Below are positions 37,985-50,811 of a stretch of DNA of 64,000 bases, piece after piece. Position 1 is the first letter of the stretch; each line of letters starts with the position of its first letter. The translations under genes and the position numbers were made by a program. The stretch is taken from NCBI GenBank assembly GCA_958295665.1, contig OY282558.1:22753409-22817408 (forward strand), in the 5' to 3' direction. The notes under the pieces were generated by a model. The model did not search any database. It saw nothing but the letters and a program-made list of their open reading frames with translations, and had not been told where the DNA came from. This DNA comes from Tipula vernalis (lineage: Eukaryota; Arthropoda; Insecta; Diptera; Tipulidae).

Positions 37985-39272
37985 GTAAGTCATTCTTAAT
38001 ATATCTACAATTAATCAAATAAAGAAAATTTATTGTGAAAATGAAATGAAAATTTGTTTGGAATTGGTGATGGTGTTACGTGTCGTTATTAGTTGTATTA
38101 CCATATAGCTAATAACTAAATACAGTAAAATTATAGTTTATTTAGTTAGTCATACGTCAATTTCTTGATATATGTAAGTTTTAAAATAGTTTCCGGTATG
38201 TACGAGTATGTATATGATGCGTGTACCGAGAAGTGAGAGTGCTGCTGCTTATGGATTTTTTTTTTTTTTTGGTTTATTTGGTTGATGTGTGTTATAAATA
38301 TAAATATGCTAGAACAGTGTGTAAGTTAGAACAGCTGTTCTGTATTTTAGTTTATTTGATTAAAATGGATAACGAACTATCGAAACGTTTCGTATAAGAA
38401 AAACGTGAAACAAATAAAATTCTATTTTGTTTTTGTCTGTTGTGTTTGGTTTTCTTCTTGAACACATAGTTCAAAAGAAAATTTAAAACATTTAATTAAA
38501 TTTTGGGAAAAAATAATAATAACAATTACTTTTTTTTTTCTAATTAAAATGTAGGCTTCGAGGCGGGTTGATGACCTTTTTGAAGATTTACGTGATGGAC
38601 ATAATCTTCTATCTCTTTTGGAAGTACTTTCTGGCGAACATCTTGTAAGTATTTAATATAATTTATATGCGCGCTATATATTTTTAAAATGGAAGTTCCG
38701 GTAAAATATTTTTGTCGAAATGCCATATGCGGTTTAGGAGTTTACATAACTTCATTTAATTTAATGCTTCCGATATTTTGTTTACAATATTTTTAGTATT
38801 CATTCCCCCTTTTATACCACCTGCACGAGTATAGTTTAGTGATCCCTCTCTTTTTACGCATTTCGTTCCTAGACAAGAATGTAGTGTTCCTATATACGAA
38901 TGGACTGAACTACACCAAGCTTAGTCTTACACACATTAATAAAATCATCAAATTTAATTGCAATTGACATAAAATACTTGTATGTAATTCATTGAGATTT
39001 ATTTACATTATGTGTGAACACAGTCTTTAACCTATATTTCACAATAATATTATTACAAAAAAATATTCGATGAATTTTTTTAATTAAAATTCGATAAATT
39101 GTGTGAGAGTTATTTAATGTCACGTTTATTCTATACAATGTTCGATGAACAAAAATGGCTTCGCCCTGACAAATTTAATTTAGTCATTATAATTGGAACT
39201 TCCATTATTTAAATATTAATAAACTTACTAATCATTTTTTTTTTTGTTTTTTTAATTTTTTTACTCAAATAG
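37985..39272 (+). other. shot introns flanking the central CH1 exon
   Basis: Two AT-rich introns (37985-38554 and 38645-39272) around the exon at 38555-38644. I see nothing further in them. Confidence 0.8.
38555..38644 (+). CDS. shot: shot exon: CH1 domain, central part
   Basis: A 90-nt phase 0/0 exon between AAAATGTAG and GTAAGT. It encodes [20 protein letters not shown] followed by [10 protein letters not shown]. The [17 protein letters not shown] motif is the CH1 hallmark that contributes to F-actin binding in spectraplakins and plectin. It can join directly to the exon ending at 31910 or to the 60-nt cassette ending at 37984. Confidence 0.95.
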
Positions 39273-39443
39273 CCAAGAGAGAAAGGAAACATGCGATTTC
39301 ACATGTTACAAAACGCACAAACGGCATTAGATTTTTTAAGATATAAAAAAATCAAATTAGTTAATATACGAGCGGAAGATATCGTAGATGGCAATCCCAA
39401 ATTAACGCTTGGCTTAATTTGGACGATAATTTTACATTTCCAG
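39273..39443 (+). CDS. shot: shot exon: C-terminal part of CH1
   Basis: A 171-nt phase 0/0 exon between ACTCAAATAG and GTAAGA. It encodes [20 protein letters not shown] through [20 protein letters not shown] to WTIILHFQ, the end of CH1. These motifs are almost unchanged across shot, MACF1 and plectin. An ATG-started reading from 39291 is internal to this exon and does not indicate a start. Confidence 0.96.
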
Positions 39444-39789
39444 GTAAGAATTTTGTTTATTATAGAAATGAATTTTTTAATCTGCCATTCAAAAATTTCA
39501 TATCCTTAAACTAGGAGTTCCTCTCTTTCTATATCTGTTTTTCATTTCGTGCGTGTGAAATTAGAAATTTTTATATGTTTTTATAATTTTAACTAAGTGT
39601 AAACACGTAAATTATTATTGAGTGTATTTAGGAGAACGAATTTATATAAATTGGCTTAATATTATGATTTTGTCCTGTATAAATTTTATAAATATTTTAT
39701 ATAGAAAAACAACAAAAATCTTTATTGAAAATTAACAAATTTTCACTTAGAAAAAAACTTTTTTGTGCACTGCCTGTCTGTGTCCCCAG

Positions 39790-39801
39790 TGGAGGCGGCA
39801 G
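39790..39801 (+). CDS. shot: shot candidate 12-nt microexon between CH1 and CH2
   Basis: Twelve bases coding WRRQ lie between a strong pyrimidine-rich acceptor (..GTCTGTGTCCCCAG) and a perfect GTAAGT donor, 346 bp after the CH1 exon. Both ends are phase 0, so inclusion changes ..ILHFQ-ISDIVV to ..ILHFQ-WRRQ-ISDIVV at the CH1-CH2 junction without altering frame. The case rests on splice-site quality and phase alone; a chance match cannot be excluded. Confidence 0.5.
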
Positions 39802-42800
39802 GTAAGTTTTTTGATTTCGCTCTAGATATGAAAATCATACATATTTTTGCATAGCATAATTTATGATTTTGAGCATATAGATATGCGGATGAAGGTGCTC
39901 GTCCTTTTCATGTCTTGTCACTTTCTAATGCGGAAAAAACAAACACATTTTTTATGTATTGTACATATTTTTATTATTATTTAAGTTTTTTATGTAATGT
40001 TTCTTATGTAAGATGATGTTATTAAAGCGCGTTGAATAAAAAAAATGAGTACATATCAAATTTTCGATTAATCGCGCGTATCTCATGCAAATCACATTCA
40101 AATGTTATACACTAAACCACATTATAATTTAATTTAATAATTTTATTTTATTTTGTATGTAATTTAATTTAAATTGTTTTTTTTTTGTTTTATCATTACT
40201 CCTACAAAAGAATTTTTAATTTTATTTTTTATTATTTTATAAATCATAAACAAGTTCTTTAAATGGTTAGCATGATATGAAGTAAAAAAAAAAATAGTTT
40301 TTAAGTTATATCTCTATAAAATAAAATTGTTGAATCCCACATTATTGTGTTCCAAAAATGGTTTTGCGATCAAACGACTGGCTGACTTTTGGAGACATAT
40401 AAATTGATATACTATACATATGTGTGTTTGGTGGTTGTTTTGAATGATGATGTTTAAATGCCGCCATTTCACGCGGTTGATACATTCGGTCTTCTGAATC
40501 GGTTTAACCTAATTTGGATGGTATTTATATAGTCGATTTTCTTAAAATTCTTAAGATAATATATAGCCGTGGGTTATAATATAAAGTCGTCGTTAGTTGA
40601 AATTTCGTTACATAAATTTGATTTGGGGAGGTTGGAAACCTGATTAATCCTGATTGCTTAAATTTATTTTTATTAGTATTATGTCTTTTGTGACTTTTTA
40701 TTTAATTTTTTTTTTAATTAGCCTAAAAAATTTTAATAGAGCTACTAAAAATGTATTAACTGGTTTCTAAAATTGAATTTGGAGAAAGATCACATATTAA
40801 ATTCAAAATATGTATATGAGATTAGTCACAAAACAGTAATCACTGCAAATCGAATCAATTGATCACTTAGAGTACTTGACTGTCAATTTCTTCATTTTAT
40901 TCATATTATTGCAAACAAACACCCATTCGATTTTCATATATGGTTGGTGCTGTCTTCGCTACTAAACAATTTTTATTTCCAATGTCAATGTTAAATACTG
41001 CAAATGCATTTGGTATAGACACTCTAAATGGGTTAATTAATTTTGGGTAATTTAAATAGGATTCTATCGCGAGTTTAACGATCTAACATTAGAATTTTTG
41101 CCTAAATTGTCGTATCTATAAAAGACATAGGTCACTGATCGCTTTTATTTGGAAAGATTATCTATTTAATTACCCGGGCCCCTCTACCAATATTTTTTTG
41201 CATAACAATCAAGCATAATTGATTAAGTGTATATTGATCTAATTGAAAATTAAACAATAATTTCGTTTTCTTTCCAATATTTTTCATTTGGTGGTATACC
41301 GCGCGAGTGGTACGTAAAGTGCAAGGTAAATAAATGACTTTAATAATGTACAGCGTCCTCGAAGTTTAAGAGCATCTAAAATAAATGTATACAAAACAAA
41401 AATAAATGTATGAATGAATTTTGTAAATAGAAAACTAATTTCTTACATTACACACCATAATTAGAGATAAACTTAAATCTAATTTAACACCTCAACCCAC
41501 ACTATATTCGTTTAACTCAATGAAACAAAACATATGCTTTTTGTAGTTCTGAGTTATACAAAAACAGGTCAAACCTACTTCTTTGCTATGTCTGTGTCAC
41601 CTTCATCGTTTCTGGTGATTGCCACTTAATTAAAAACACAAAGTAACACTTATCAATGGAATTTAATTTTACCACCACCAACAATAGTAGAAAACGATAT
41701 AAACAAAATGGCTCAAACATATTTTCTTAAATCATTAGTGTAAAGGTGTTTTATATAATACATTTAGGGGTCGCGAGTAGGAAGGCAGTCATAAACAAAT
41801 TTAATTGTTTGTCTTTTATACAAAACAAAGTCGTAATTGCATGCAATTTTCGCAGATTGATGCAAAAAGTAAGTTGCAAAAATATAAGTTTCCGATGACT
41901 TTTACGGTTGATAGATCGGTTCATTTTGTGTATGTAGAAAGGAAGTTATAAATTGTACAAGTGACATAAAGTCATGAACACAAAGTGTAGGTGTGCATAC
42001 AACAAAATAAATCCAATGACAATCGCAATTTATGTAAAGTAAATATACAAAGAAGTAGGTCAGATTATATACCCTTTAGTAGAGTATCGCACAAAGACCT
42101 TGGTTAAATAATGTAAAATTGTAAAGTATTGGGGTTATGCAAGACCTCCTACTAGAAAATGTTAAGTTAACAACAAATTTTTTTTTCCATATAAAAGGTA
42201 TCTTACTATTAAACCATAATATGTAGTTCTCCGAATTGACGCGCGATCGAACATACTTATTTGATGATGAATAAATGAAGTCAGTATGTCGGATCAATTA
42301 AAAAATATCAAAGTAAATTTATTTATTAATTAAAATGTGTGCAAACAGAATATTAACAAAACATTAAATTAAATGTAGATTGATTAGAATTTTAGAGCTA
42401 TTGTTTGCAGGAGTTTGGGACTTTATTTTAAGAACAATTAAATATTACATCATGTGATATGCAAATTCGCTATTCTATAATACATTTTTTGCTTTGAAGG
42501 TTGCATTTAATAGTTTTATTTATAGGATATCTACAAGTCTGTCTATTTGCTTGTATGTTAGTAACTAATTACTTAATAGATTACAAGATAATTTATATAC
42601 TATCGGTCCCCTTTAATCGGTGTTGTTGATCACAAATGTATTGAATATTAAAATTATATATGTGAAAATTGTTTCTGACATTTTGTGCGATTTATAGCTG
42701 CCAGTTGTTGATTATTTCTAAGAATTGTTGTACGTAATGCATATTGATTTGCTGTCATTGAGAAATATGCGAGAATCAGAATATAACAACTGCTTTCAAA

Positions 42801-45025
42801 TATTTCGTACAAAAGGTGGTAAGAGTCTTCAATACGATTTTTCGGTTCGAAAATAAAAAATGAAATTGGCTCTTCAATCGGCGGTCAGTTGTTTTGTTTG
42901 CATAAAACCGCGGTCTTTCTTTTGCTGATTCTTTTATGAATCTTTGTGTTTGTATTTGGAATTTGAAGGGTTTAAGGCTCGATTTTACAAAATCACAACT
43001 GAATTGTTCAGTAAATCACATTTATTTGAGAATGGGGCCAAATATTTTAAACTGAAATTAAGCTGTAAATAGTTTATTTATAATTCAGTCCTAAGACAAT
43101 TTAGCTTTAAAAATTTAATTCAATTCATTTTAGAAGTCCGTACAATTAAATTCTTCTCAAGGGCTTAACGCTTATCTAAAACCAATTTCAAGGGATTCGT
43201 GTGAAAATTTTATCAAAAATAATGTATTTATTAAAATAAATTATATTTAGTTTTCATTTACTAATTCTGAACATAATTTCATAAAACCATCGATTATGTT
43301 TACAATTTCGTAAAATTTTAAAATGTTGCTGAATTTAACATTTTGACCACATTCTTGAAACCTCTTGTTGTGGTCAAAATTTGATGATCCTACATCTATT
43401 TTCGATCTGATTTTCTAACAATCGCGTAGGCATACATAAAATGTAATCACTTCCGATGTTTACATTTTGTTTTTGTTGCCTTGATAAATGTGTATGTGTG
43501 TGACAACCGTAGAACCATAAATGGTCGCAATAATAGTAGGTGCCAAAATGATTAGAATATTTGTTGATCTCAAATCGAATATAAATTTATTACCTACGCA
43601 ATTAACAGGTATATTTTATAGATAAAGATTTATAAGCATCTCGTATTTTATTGGGGAACCCCATATGACCTTCCAAAGCGCCAACTTCATGTAAACCCAC
43701 CAGAATTTTATGTATCTATGTACGTTTTAGAACACTTGGCAAATTAACATTACATCACTGTTTACTTATCCATATACAAACAATATATATTGTGTTTGTT
43801 GTGAAGAGTGTTTCTCCCACCAGTTTTTTACTCCACTGTATATATCATAGTTTTTGCTGTGTATTTTAACGTTTTTTTTTACCTGTATATATGATTCGCG
43901 TATTTTTTTGTTTACATTTGTAGTTGTGTATTTTATATTAAAATACTAACATGGACATCAAAGAACCGTGACGCAACTTTACAATAAGTCAATCCGCAGT
44001 GAAATGGAAATTGAATGAATTTTTGTGTTATTGTTGTTGATCTGTTTGACGGCGTTGGATGTATTTTTTATACAGAGTCTGTTATTTAGCTTGATTTAAA
44101 TTCAAAATTTTGTGAATCGCGAGTGCTTAAGAAATAAATAAGACTTTAATATTCGTGCGGTTGTGATTATTATTTTTTGTGGTATAATATTTTGGATACA
44201 GTGCACAACAAATGTGATAGATTATTGTATTTTGTGATATATTGATTAATTATTTTATGCTTGGATAATTAATTTTTTGTGTTTTTTGGAAATTATCGCC
44301 CGGTTTGGTTATCTCATACACAAGAATTTTAATTCGAATTAGATATTTTTAGTACATGCGAATTGATAAAACTAAGGTTGTGATGATAAAAAATTGTGTG
44401 TGCATATAAGCATGAATAGTGGCCAGCTGACTTGAGTTCATATTTAGTGATCCCTTAAACTTCCCACCATAATGTAACATAATTTTCTCATAACATTTCT
44501 TCTTGTTCTTCTCTTAGCATTTCCGTTCCACACGAAATAAATTTGCATACAACTTTTGTTCATTTACTGCATGACATTTTGAATTTTTTTTTTTTTTATA
44601 GTTTTTAATGCAATTAGACAGTATTAAAATTGTTAGACTGCAACCTATTTAGTCTAAATATTCTTTTTTTTCGCAAACAAACTAGTTTTAGTTTGCGTAT
44701 AGTGCAATCACCCTAACAGAAAGCTCTAAATTAAAGAATTTTTGGATTCTCAAGTTTAATAGTTAAGACAATCGGTGAAGAGTTATTTGTTAAGTCAGGG
44801 TTTCGAACCTAACCATCTAGTTTGTAGAATATATAACAAGTATGTTGCTTTACGGCGCACATCCCCTTATACAATTAAATATTTTTTATTTATTTATTGT
44901 GTTAACAAAAGTAAAAAAAAAAAAAAAAAAATTGTTTGGTTCTTTTTCTGACAAGTTGAAGAAGAGCATACACACAAAATTATTATCCAAGCATAAGATT
45001 ATTTTGTGTACAAGAAATACATAAT

Positions 45026-45134
45026 TCAGTTCCGTTACTTCCGTTCAGTGTCACCGTCACGTTTTTGTATTTTATGTAGATTTTTTTTTTTACGATTTAA
45101 TGAAAAAACTAATTAAAGTGTTTAAGTGGATATA
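45026..45134 (+). promoter_or_regulatory. Candidate initiator and leader for the internal shot start
   Basis: A TCAGTT initiator-like hexamer at 45026-45031 precedes the alternative ATG (45135) by about 105 bp. A second TCAGTG follows at 45045. No TATA box is evident. A start for the CH1-less isoform must lie in or before this region if the exon at 45135 is a first exon; the exact position is inference. Confidence 0.2.
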
Positions 45135-45713
45135 ATGTATAAAATTGATGATGAATTCCGTCCACCTGGGCGTGTATTCATGAAAGCAACTCGTGAAAGT
45201 GCCTTAAATAGTGATAAAACACCAGCGATACCAATGCGTAAATCGAGTTTACGTTTGGCACCGGCATCTAAAGGTTCAGCGATCACAACAAATTTAGATG
45301 ATCGTAATATACGATTTCAACATGAGGTGAAACATGAGAAAACGATTGAGGCCCTAATTACGGATTATCCCCCCCAAATTACAACCACTTACGATCCAGA
45401 TAGTTATGCTTTAGCGCTTACCAGACCGACTGCACAGAATGGTGGTAGCAATATACAAAGTTTACAAGCGATTACCACAAATAAACGGCTTTCGACCGAT
45501 GTACTTGGAAGTAGTGTGGAAACGATTAAAACGTCACAACGCGGCATAGATGGTAATCGTCGTATTACGACACATATCGTACGAAAAGTTACAACGTTAA
45601 GTCGGGGTGAGGAATCGGCGGATGCTCAGAATTTAATCCACCAAGCAAAAGACGTGCGCACTACAGAAATAGGCTATCAATCGGTTCAGGCCATTGAACC
45701 AAAACGCGTTAAG
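45135..45713 (+). CDS. shot: shot alternative first coding exon (isoform lacking CH1)
   Basis: An ATG at 45135 opens a 193-codon exon (MYKIDDEFRPPGRVFMKATR..) ending ..EPKRVK at a GTAGAT donor. Phase 0 fits the CH2 exon at 48529, giving ..[10 protein letters not shown]. The reading frame is open upstream only to 45126 (GTG). The sequence is basic and Ser/Thr-rich, with SALNSDKTPAIPMRKSSLRL and RRITTHIVRKVTTLSRGEES as distinctive blocks; I expect it to be unstructured. Its codon composition is clearly coding (GC-richer than flanks). An isoform starting here would contain CH2 but not CH1, and shot is known to have such actin-binding-reduced isoforms. The assignment as a first exon is an inference from the ATG, phase and position in the CH1-CH2 intron. 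Confidence 0.88.
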
Positions 45714-48528
45714 GTAGATATAATTTAATTGAAAAAAAAAAAATGAAAAAAATGGCGAATTTCCCGATGGCATTGAACACAACACTATGCAATGTAAACA
45801 TTCCACCTGAGTATTTTATTTTTCCCCATCCATATTATGCCTCCCATAATTGGATCTCACAACATTAAAACATACTCATGTATTTTTTTTATTTCCATTT
45901 GTGTATGAATGATGGACTGATGATCATTATTACTTTATTCTTTTATACGATTATACTTACATACGATTATGTACGTATGTATATTCATTCATAATTTTGA
46001 TAGTTTTAAAGTTTATATTTAATTTTTGTGAGTCTATTTATTACCAACGACTACTTGTAATAAATTATTTTACGCGAACGATGTTTAGCATTTTTCAGGT
46101 CCTCAAGTAATTTTTTCAACACCTCATTTTTAATCACTGCTGAACAACTAGCATTTATGCCACCTACATTGCTAATTATAAAGCTTGTTTTATTTGTTAT
46201 TGTTGTTGCAATATGTATCTATCGTTCAGATATGTTTATTATTATTTATAATAAATTATACTTTTATGGTAAAGAAGTTTTTATTATTTATTATAAAAAC
46301 AATAGTAGGTTTATTGTTATTATGTATTATATATTTTTAGTTGTCATTGAGATTATTGAAATAATTAATGGGACTCTCGGTATTAACACACAAACATTCA
46401 ATGGATTTATATCTTATGACATTATAACGTCAATCATACTCATATTTTATGTATGTGCTGCGTAATTATCTTGGATAGTTGTTTTCGACGTATATGGGAT
46501 TATATATACCTTATCGCTCGGTTTGCAGCCCAAGCTTCTCTAAAATTCCCAACTGAACTTTCACTGCACCAAAATATAAATCTATACGCTACAAAGTAAA
46601 TACAACTATGTATTTAGCAAAGCTCAAACATAAACCCGTTTCTTCTTACAAATACAATTTCTTGTTAATATTTAGTGATGTAATCTTTTGTGCCACTCTC
46701 TTAAGTCTTAAAGAGTCAATGATTCATACACAATTTTGAGTTGGATTGTGATTTTTATCAACAGTTAGAATTTAATACGAATAAACATCTTAATGGGCAA
46801 GCGAAATAAAGAATTTCTAAAGTAGGTAGCTGTTTTTTTTTGTTTTTATGCGTTGAAGCTAATTTGTACAGCCCTCTTATTATTCAGTACATTCTTTATA
46901 GTGTTCTAGTTGTAGAATATATTTATTTATTTTTGGTAATAGTTGGTATTTCACGCCACTATAGGGAAAACCGTAGTCAGGGTTGAACATTTAAAATAAG
47001 TGTGAAATTGTTGGAATTTTGTTATTTTATTCAACCGTGTCAGATTCCATATATAGCGATGACATCGATCAATGTGTAAATTTTACATGTAATATTAAAA
47101 AATATTTTTATACAATAACTTTCAATGATAGGGTGGTACTTAAAAGTAAACCACAAGCTTTCGCCTTTTTCGCCTAGATCCTGAGTTTGAAATTCGTAAA
47201 TTTCGTTGCAACTGAAAGCTTGCCCCAAACAAAAACGGCATTTTAAACCGTCGAACCCAGTATTTGACACAATTGTTTTACTTTGTACTAAGGTACCATC
47301 CTATTCTAGAAAAAATCATTAATATTGATTTAAGTTCATTCAAAAAAACTCTCAATTTTGAATTTTAACGGACGGATCTTCGCTTTACTTGACGATGGCA
47401 AAATATAAAATTGCGGGTTTTGAATGAAATTTAATCATATTTAATAATATTTTCTTTGAAAAAAGTGGTACTTGTAGGTTTGAACCATTTTTTAATAATT
47501 CTGATATTGCAAATGAAATAATTTAGCCAACAAATGTATTTGACGGTTCGAAATGCCAGTTGGCCATTCATGCAAGCGGTAGTGGCTGTTTCGAAGATTG
47601 TAAGAGAATTCAATCCAGTTTCGAACTGATGAGCTTATGATTATGAAAAAATCAATCTTCTCATCAGGCCGCGGCGACTGGACTGATTATACCACAATTT
47701 ACATTCTATATATACAGAATGTGCTGTGCTTTAAGTACTAGCGAATCGTACTAATACAGATGAATTCTCTTACAATTTTTTTTTTTTTTTTCTTCACGAT
47801 ATTCACACTGCTCTGTGTGTAAGCTGCCTATGTAAGTCTATAATGTTTATAACCGTTCTTGGATTCTCATCAACAGCCCCCTTTAAACTTCTCCTCAGTC
47901 AACTGTCAATATATTTCTCAGTTAGGAATAATTGTTTCCAATTTGATAGTAGTTTCTAACTATCGAAGAGTAACAATTAAAAGAAATACATTTTTTCGAC
48001 GGTTTTCTATAAAAAATGATTCCTCGACTTAGCAAACTAAATAATTTCGTGAGACATGATTAAATATCCATAAAAAGATTTATAAATTTGTAAAATATTC
48101 AACCAGTTTAAATGTCGCTTTATATAATTTGCAATACATCAAAAGCTTTTTACATATTTTGAATTGGTTTTATTATTTATTTATTTATTTTTTTTCGCTG
48201 TTAGTTTTGCTATTAATCTTAGTTAAACAATAGACTCGAAATAATAATTGTATAAATATATAAAAATAAAATTCAAGAAAGTATGAAACGTACCTACTTA
48301 GAAAGGTTAATGGTACAGTTTTTATGACTAAACATTATACAACCTTTTTAGAAAATGTTTATTTTTTTTTTAATAATCCAAGAATTTTAACAAAATTTTT
48401 AACTTCGTCATTATAACATCATCTCCAAGAATACTACATGCATTGGCTTTTTTATATATACATACTTACATAGTTGAATTACTGGAAATGTCGCTTGGTT
48501 CACTAATAAAATTATATTCTTTTTCTAG

Positions 48529-48722
48529 ATATCCGATATAGTCGTTGGCCAAGAGGATAATTTAACAGCTCGTGAGGCACTGCTAAGATGGGCGCGACGT
48601 TCAACTGCAAAATATCCAAGTGTACGTGTAAACGATTTTACCGCATCATGGCGTGACGGTTTAGCATTTTCTGCTTTAATACATAGAAACCGACCTGATC
48701 TCATCGACTGGCGAGATGCAAG
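48529..48722 (+). CDS. shot: shot exon: CH2 domain, first part
   Basis: A 194-nt exon between TTTTTCTAG and GTAATT, phase 0 in and phase 2 out. It encodes [20 protein letters not shown] through [20 protein letters not shown] and ends at [10 protein letters not shown](R). These are CH2 signatures (SWRDGxAFxALIHxxRPDLID). It is the shared acceptor for both the CH1-containing transcripts and the isoform starting at 45135. Confidence 0.96.
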
Positions 48723-48887
48723 GTAATTATATTTGTAGATATTTATCCAAGCGGATATATAAATAAATTACAAAAACAACAATGGCGAAATTAAATTTCC
48801 TGTTGAATTATATTGTAAAAGTGAAATGAAAGTCATAAATTGGGGATGACGAATGAATTAACAAATTTTTTCTACTTTTAATTACAG

Positions 48888-48973
48888 ATCAGGTCGACCA
48901 AGAGAACGTCTTGAAACCGCATTCCATGTTGTTGAAAAAGAGTATGGCGTCACACGATTATTAGATCCTGAAG
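48888..48973 (+). CDS. shot: shot exon: CH2 domain, middle
   Basis: An 86-nt exon between TTAATTACAG and GTGAGT that finishes the split Arg codon. It encodes SGRPRERLETAFHVVEKEYG and VTRLLDPE, the conserved CH2 helix around GVTRLLDPEDV. Phase is 2 in and 1 out. The 165-bp upstream intron is short, as in the rest of the CH2/plakin exon block. Confidence 0.95.
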
Positions 48974-49312
48974 GTGAGTACATAACTATGTATTTATTAT
49001 GAGTATGCGACTTGGTTGAATAATTTTCTCAAAACAATGGGTGTCGACTTAATGGTTCAATTTTACACAAACACATATTACTTGAATTAATGAACTATAA
49101 CATAATAATTTATTTGTTCAAATTAAAAATTTCGGGAGTAGACGATGGTTCGATGGTTGATTTCTCGAATCTGGTATGTTATCTGGTTATGCCGTTACAC
49201 TTGCAAGATGTTTTGGAGTATGACAATTTTGTCGAAATCCATTGTTAAAATTAAAATATTAAATTACCGCATAACGATATTGTTTGATTTAATAAATTGT
49301 TAAAATTTTCAG
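48974..49312 (+). other. shot intron inside CH2
   Basis: A 339-bp intron from GTGAGT to TTTTCAG with no additional signal. Confidence 0.85.
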
Positions 49313-50021
49313 ATGTGGACACAAATGAACCGGATGAAAAATCTCTGATCACGTATATTAGTTCATTGTACGATGTATTCCCAGAGCCGCCATCAATTCA
49401 TCCACTTTTCGATATAGAATCACAGCGACGTGTACACGATTATAGAGAATTAGCACAACAGTTTTTATATTGGTGTAAAGAGAAGACCACCCAATTACAG
49501 GAGCGTGGTTTCCCCACCAATTTAATCGAATTAAAACGACTTGTGACAGATTTAAGTCGATTCCGATCCGATGAAATACCGCCGAAACAACGAGATAAGC
49601 AACAATTATTCCGAATTTATTCAGAGTTGGAAAAATATTTCGAAGCTATTGGGGAGATTGATGTCGAGACCGAGCTTCGTCCGGAAATTTTAGAAAAAGC
49701 ATGGAAACGTTTATTGACCGCACTCGAAGATCGTGATTTAATACTACAACAAGAGGTACAACGATTGGAGAGATTACAGAGGTTGGCTGATAAAGTACAG
49801 CGCGAAATTAAGTTAACTGATAAACGTTTGACCGATGTCGAAACACGAATCTCGGAGGAGAGTCGCCATATTGAGCGACTTCATCCCATGGACGCGAAAA
49901 ATATTGTCGAAAATTTAGAAACAGAAATTCGGCATTTAGAAGCACCGATACAGGATATGAATCAAGATTGTATGGTGCTTAAAGAGGGACGATATCCACA
50001 AGCATCTGAATTACATAAAAA
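49313..50021 (+). CDS. shot: shot exon: end of CH2 and first plakin-domain repeats
   Basis: A 709-nt exon between TTTTCAG and GTATGT. It begins DVDTNEPDEKSLITYISSLY (last CH2 helix) and DVFPEPP, then moves into helical plakin-domain sequence. The stretch EVQRLERLQRLADKVQREIK and IERLHPMDAKNIVENLETEI are typical amphipathic spectrin-repeat helices. It ends SELHKK with a phase-2 split Lys. An in-frame ATG at 49297 lies in the preceding intron and is not a start. Confidence 0.95.
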
Positions 50022-50087
50022 GTATGTAACCTATAAATTTGTAAGAACTAATTTATAACTTCTAATAATTTTTTGTCTTTTTCACAG

Positions 50088-50661
50088 AGTAACAAAACTC
50101 CATCAACGGTGGTCTCAATTACGTACCGTTTTCCATACAAATTTGGTTCAAAAATTAGCCGGTCTTCGATATCCAGTGCACGAGACAACCGTAAATAAAA
50201 CAACCCGTACCGTACTCGAGACACGACAAGTCGATACCAACCCCTATTTCCGTGACCTACAAGAATACACCGAGTGGTGTCAAACAAAATTAAAACAACT
50301 TCTTGCCGCCGATTATGGATCAGACTTGCCATCGGTTAAAGCCGAACTTGATCGCCATCAGCATGAGCACCGAATAATCGATCAATTCCACGCTAAAATT
50401 GTACATGCCGAACGGCAACAGGGCAATTTTAGTGGAGATGAACTTAACCTGTATCAGCAACGACTTAGCCAACTGCAAAAATTGTATGCTGAGCTTTTAA
50501 GCACATCGACGAAACGATTAAGCGATTTGGATACGTTACAAGATTTCTTATCGACAGCGACCGCCGAATTACAATGGCTTAACGAGAAGGAGCAGATTGA
50601 GATTACACGGGATTGGGCCGATAAAAATTTAGATTTAGTGCAAATCCATCGATATTATGAG
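50088..50661 (+). CDS. shot: shot exon: plakin domain spectrin repeats
   Basis: A 574-nt exon between TTTTTCACAG and GTAAGT. It encodes VTKLHQRWSQLRTVFHTNLV, KLAGLRYPVHETTV, an EYTEWCQTKLKQLLAADYGS segment and LSTSTKRLSDLDTLQDFLST, ending RYYE. LHxRWxxLR and the helix periodicity mark spectrin repeats of the plakin domain, a rigid rod with protein-docking surfaces. It enters in phase 2 and exits in phase 0. Confidence 0.95.
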
Positions 50662-50811
50662 GTAAGTTTAACCAGATGGTGACTTTAGACCTATAATAAA
50701 CCGAATTTAATTTATTTACAAGCATTCATTCGGCAATGGCGATGAAGTAACCAATATCTTGAGCCAAGCTCTCATATTTTATCTAATCGTAATTTTTTTT
50801 TTATTTCACAG

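Larger units (their letters stand above)
39802..48528 (+). other. shot intron between CH1 and CH2 (about 8.7 kb)
   Basis: It starts GTAAGT and ends TTTCTAG. It contains the alternative first exon (45135-45713) and its presumed promoter. The remainder is AT-rich. An open frame at 46157-46465 is composed of AT-rich hydrophobic codons and is probably chance. Confidence 0.75.

Noticed and set aside
45126..45134. Start of the alternative exon at GTG 45126
   Set aside because: A eukaryotic ATG follows at 45135 in the same frame, so the upstream GTG is not needed.
46157..46465. Open frame of 102 codons rich in Ile, Val and Tyr, resembling a membrane protein
   Set aside because: The composition is what AT-rich DNA gives by chance; there is no family signature and it sits in a shot intron.
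50048..50332. Minus-strand open frames opposite the plakin exons (also near 51411, 52166, 62144, 62894)
   Set aside because: They are shadows of the strongly supported plus-strand shot exons.
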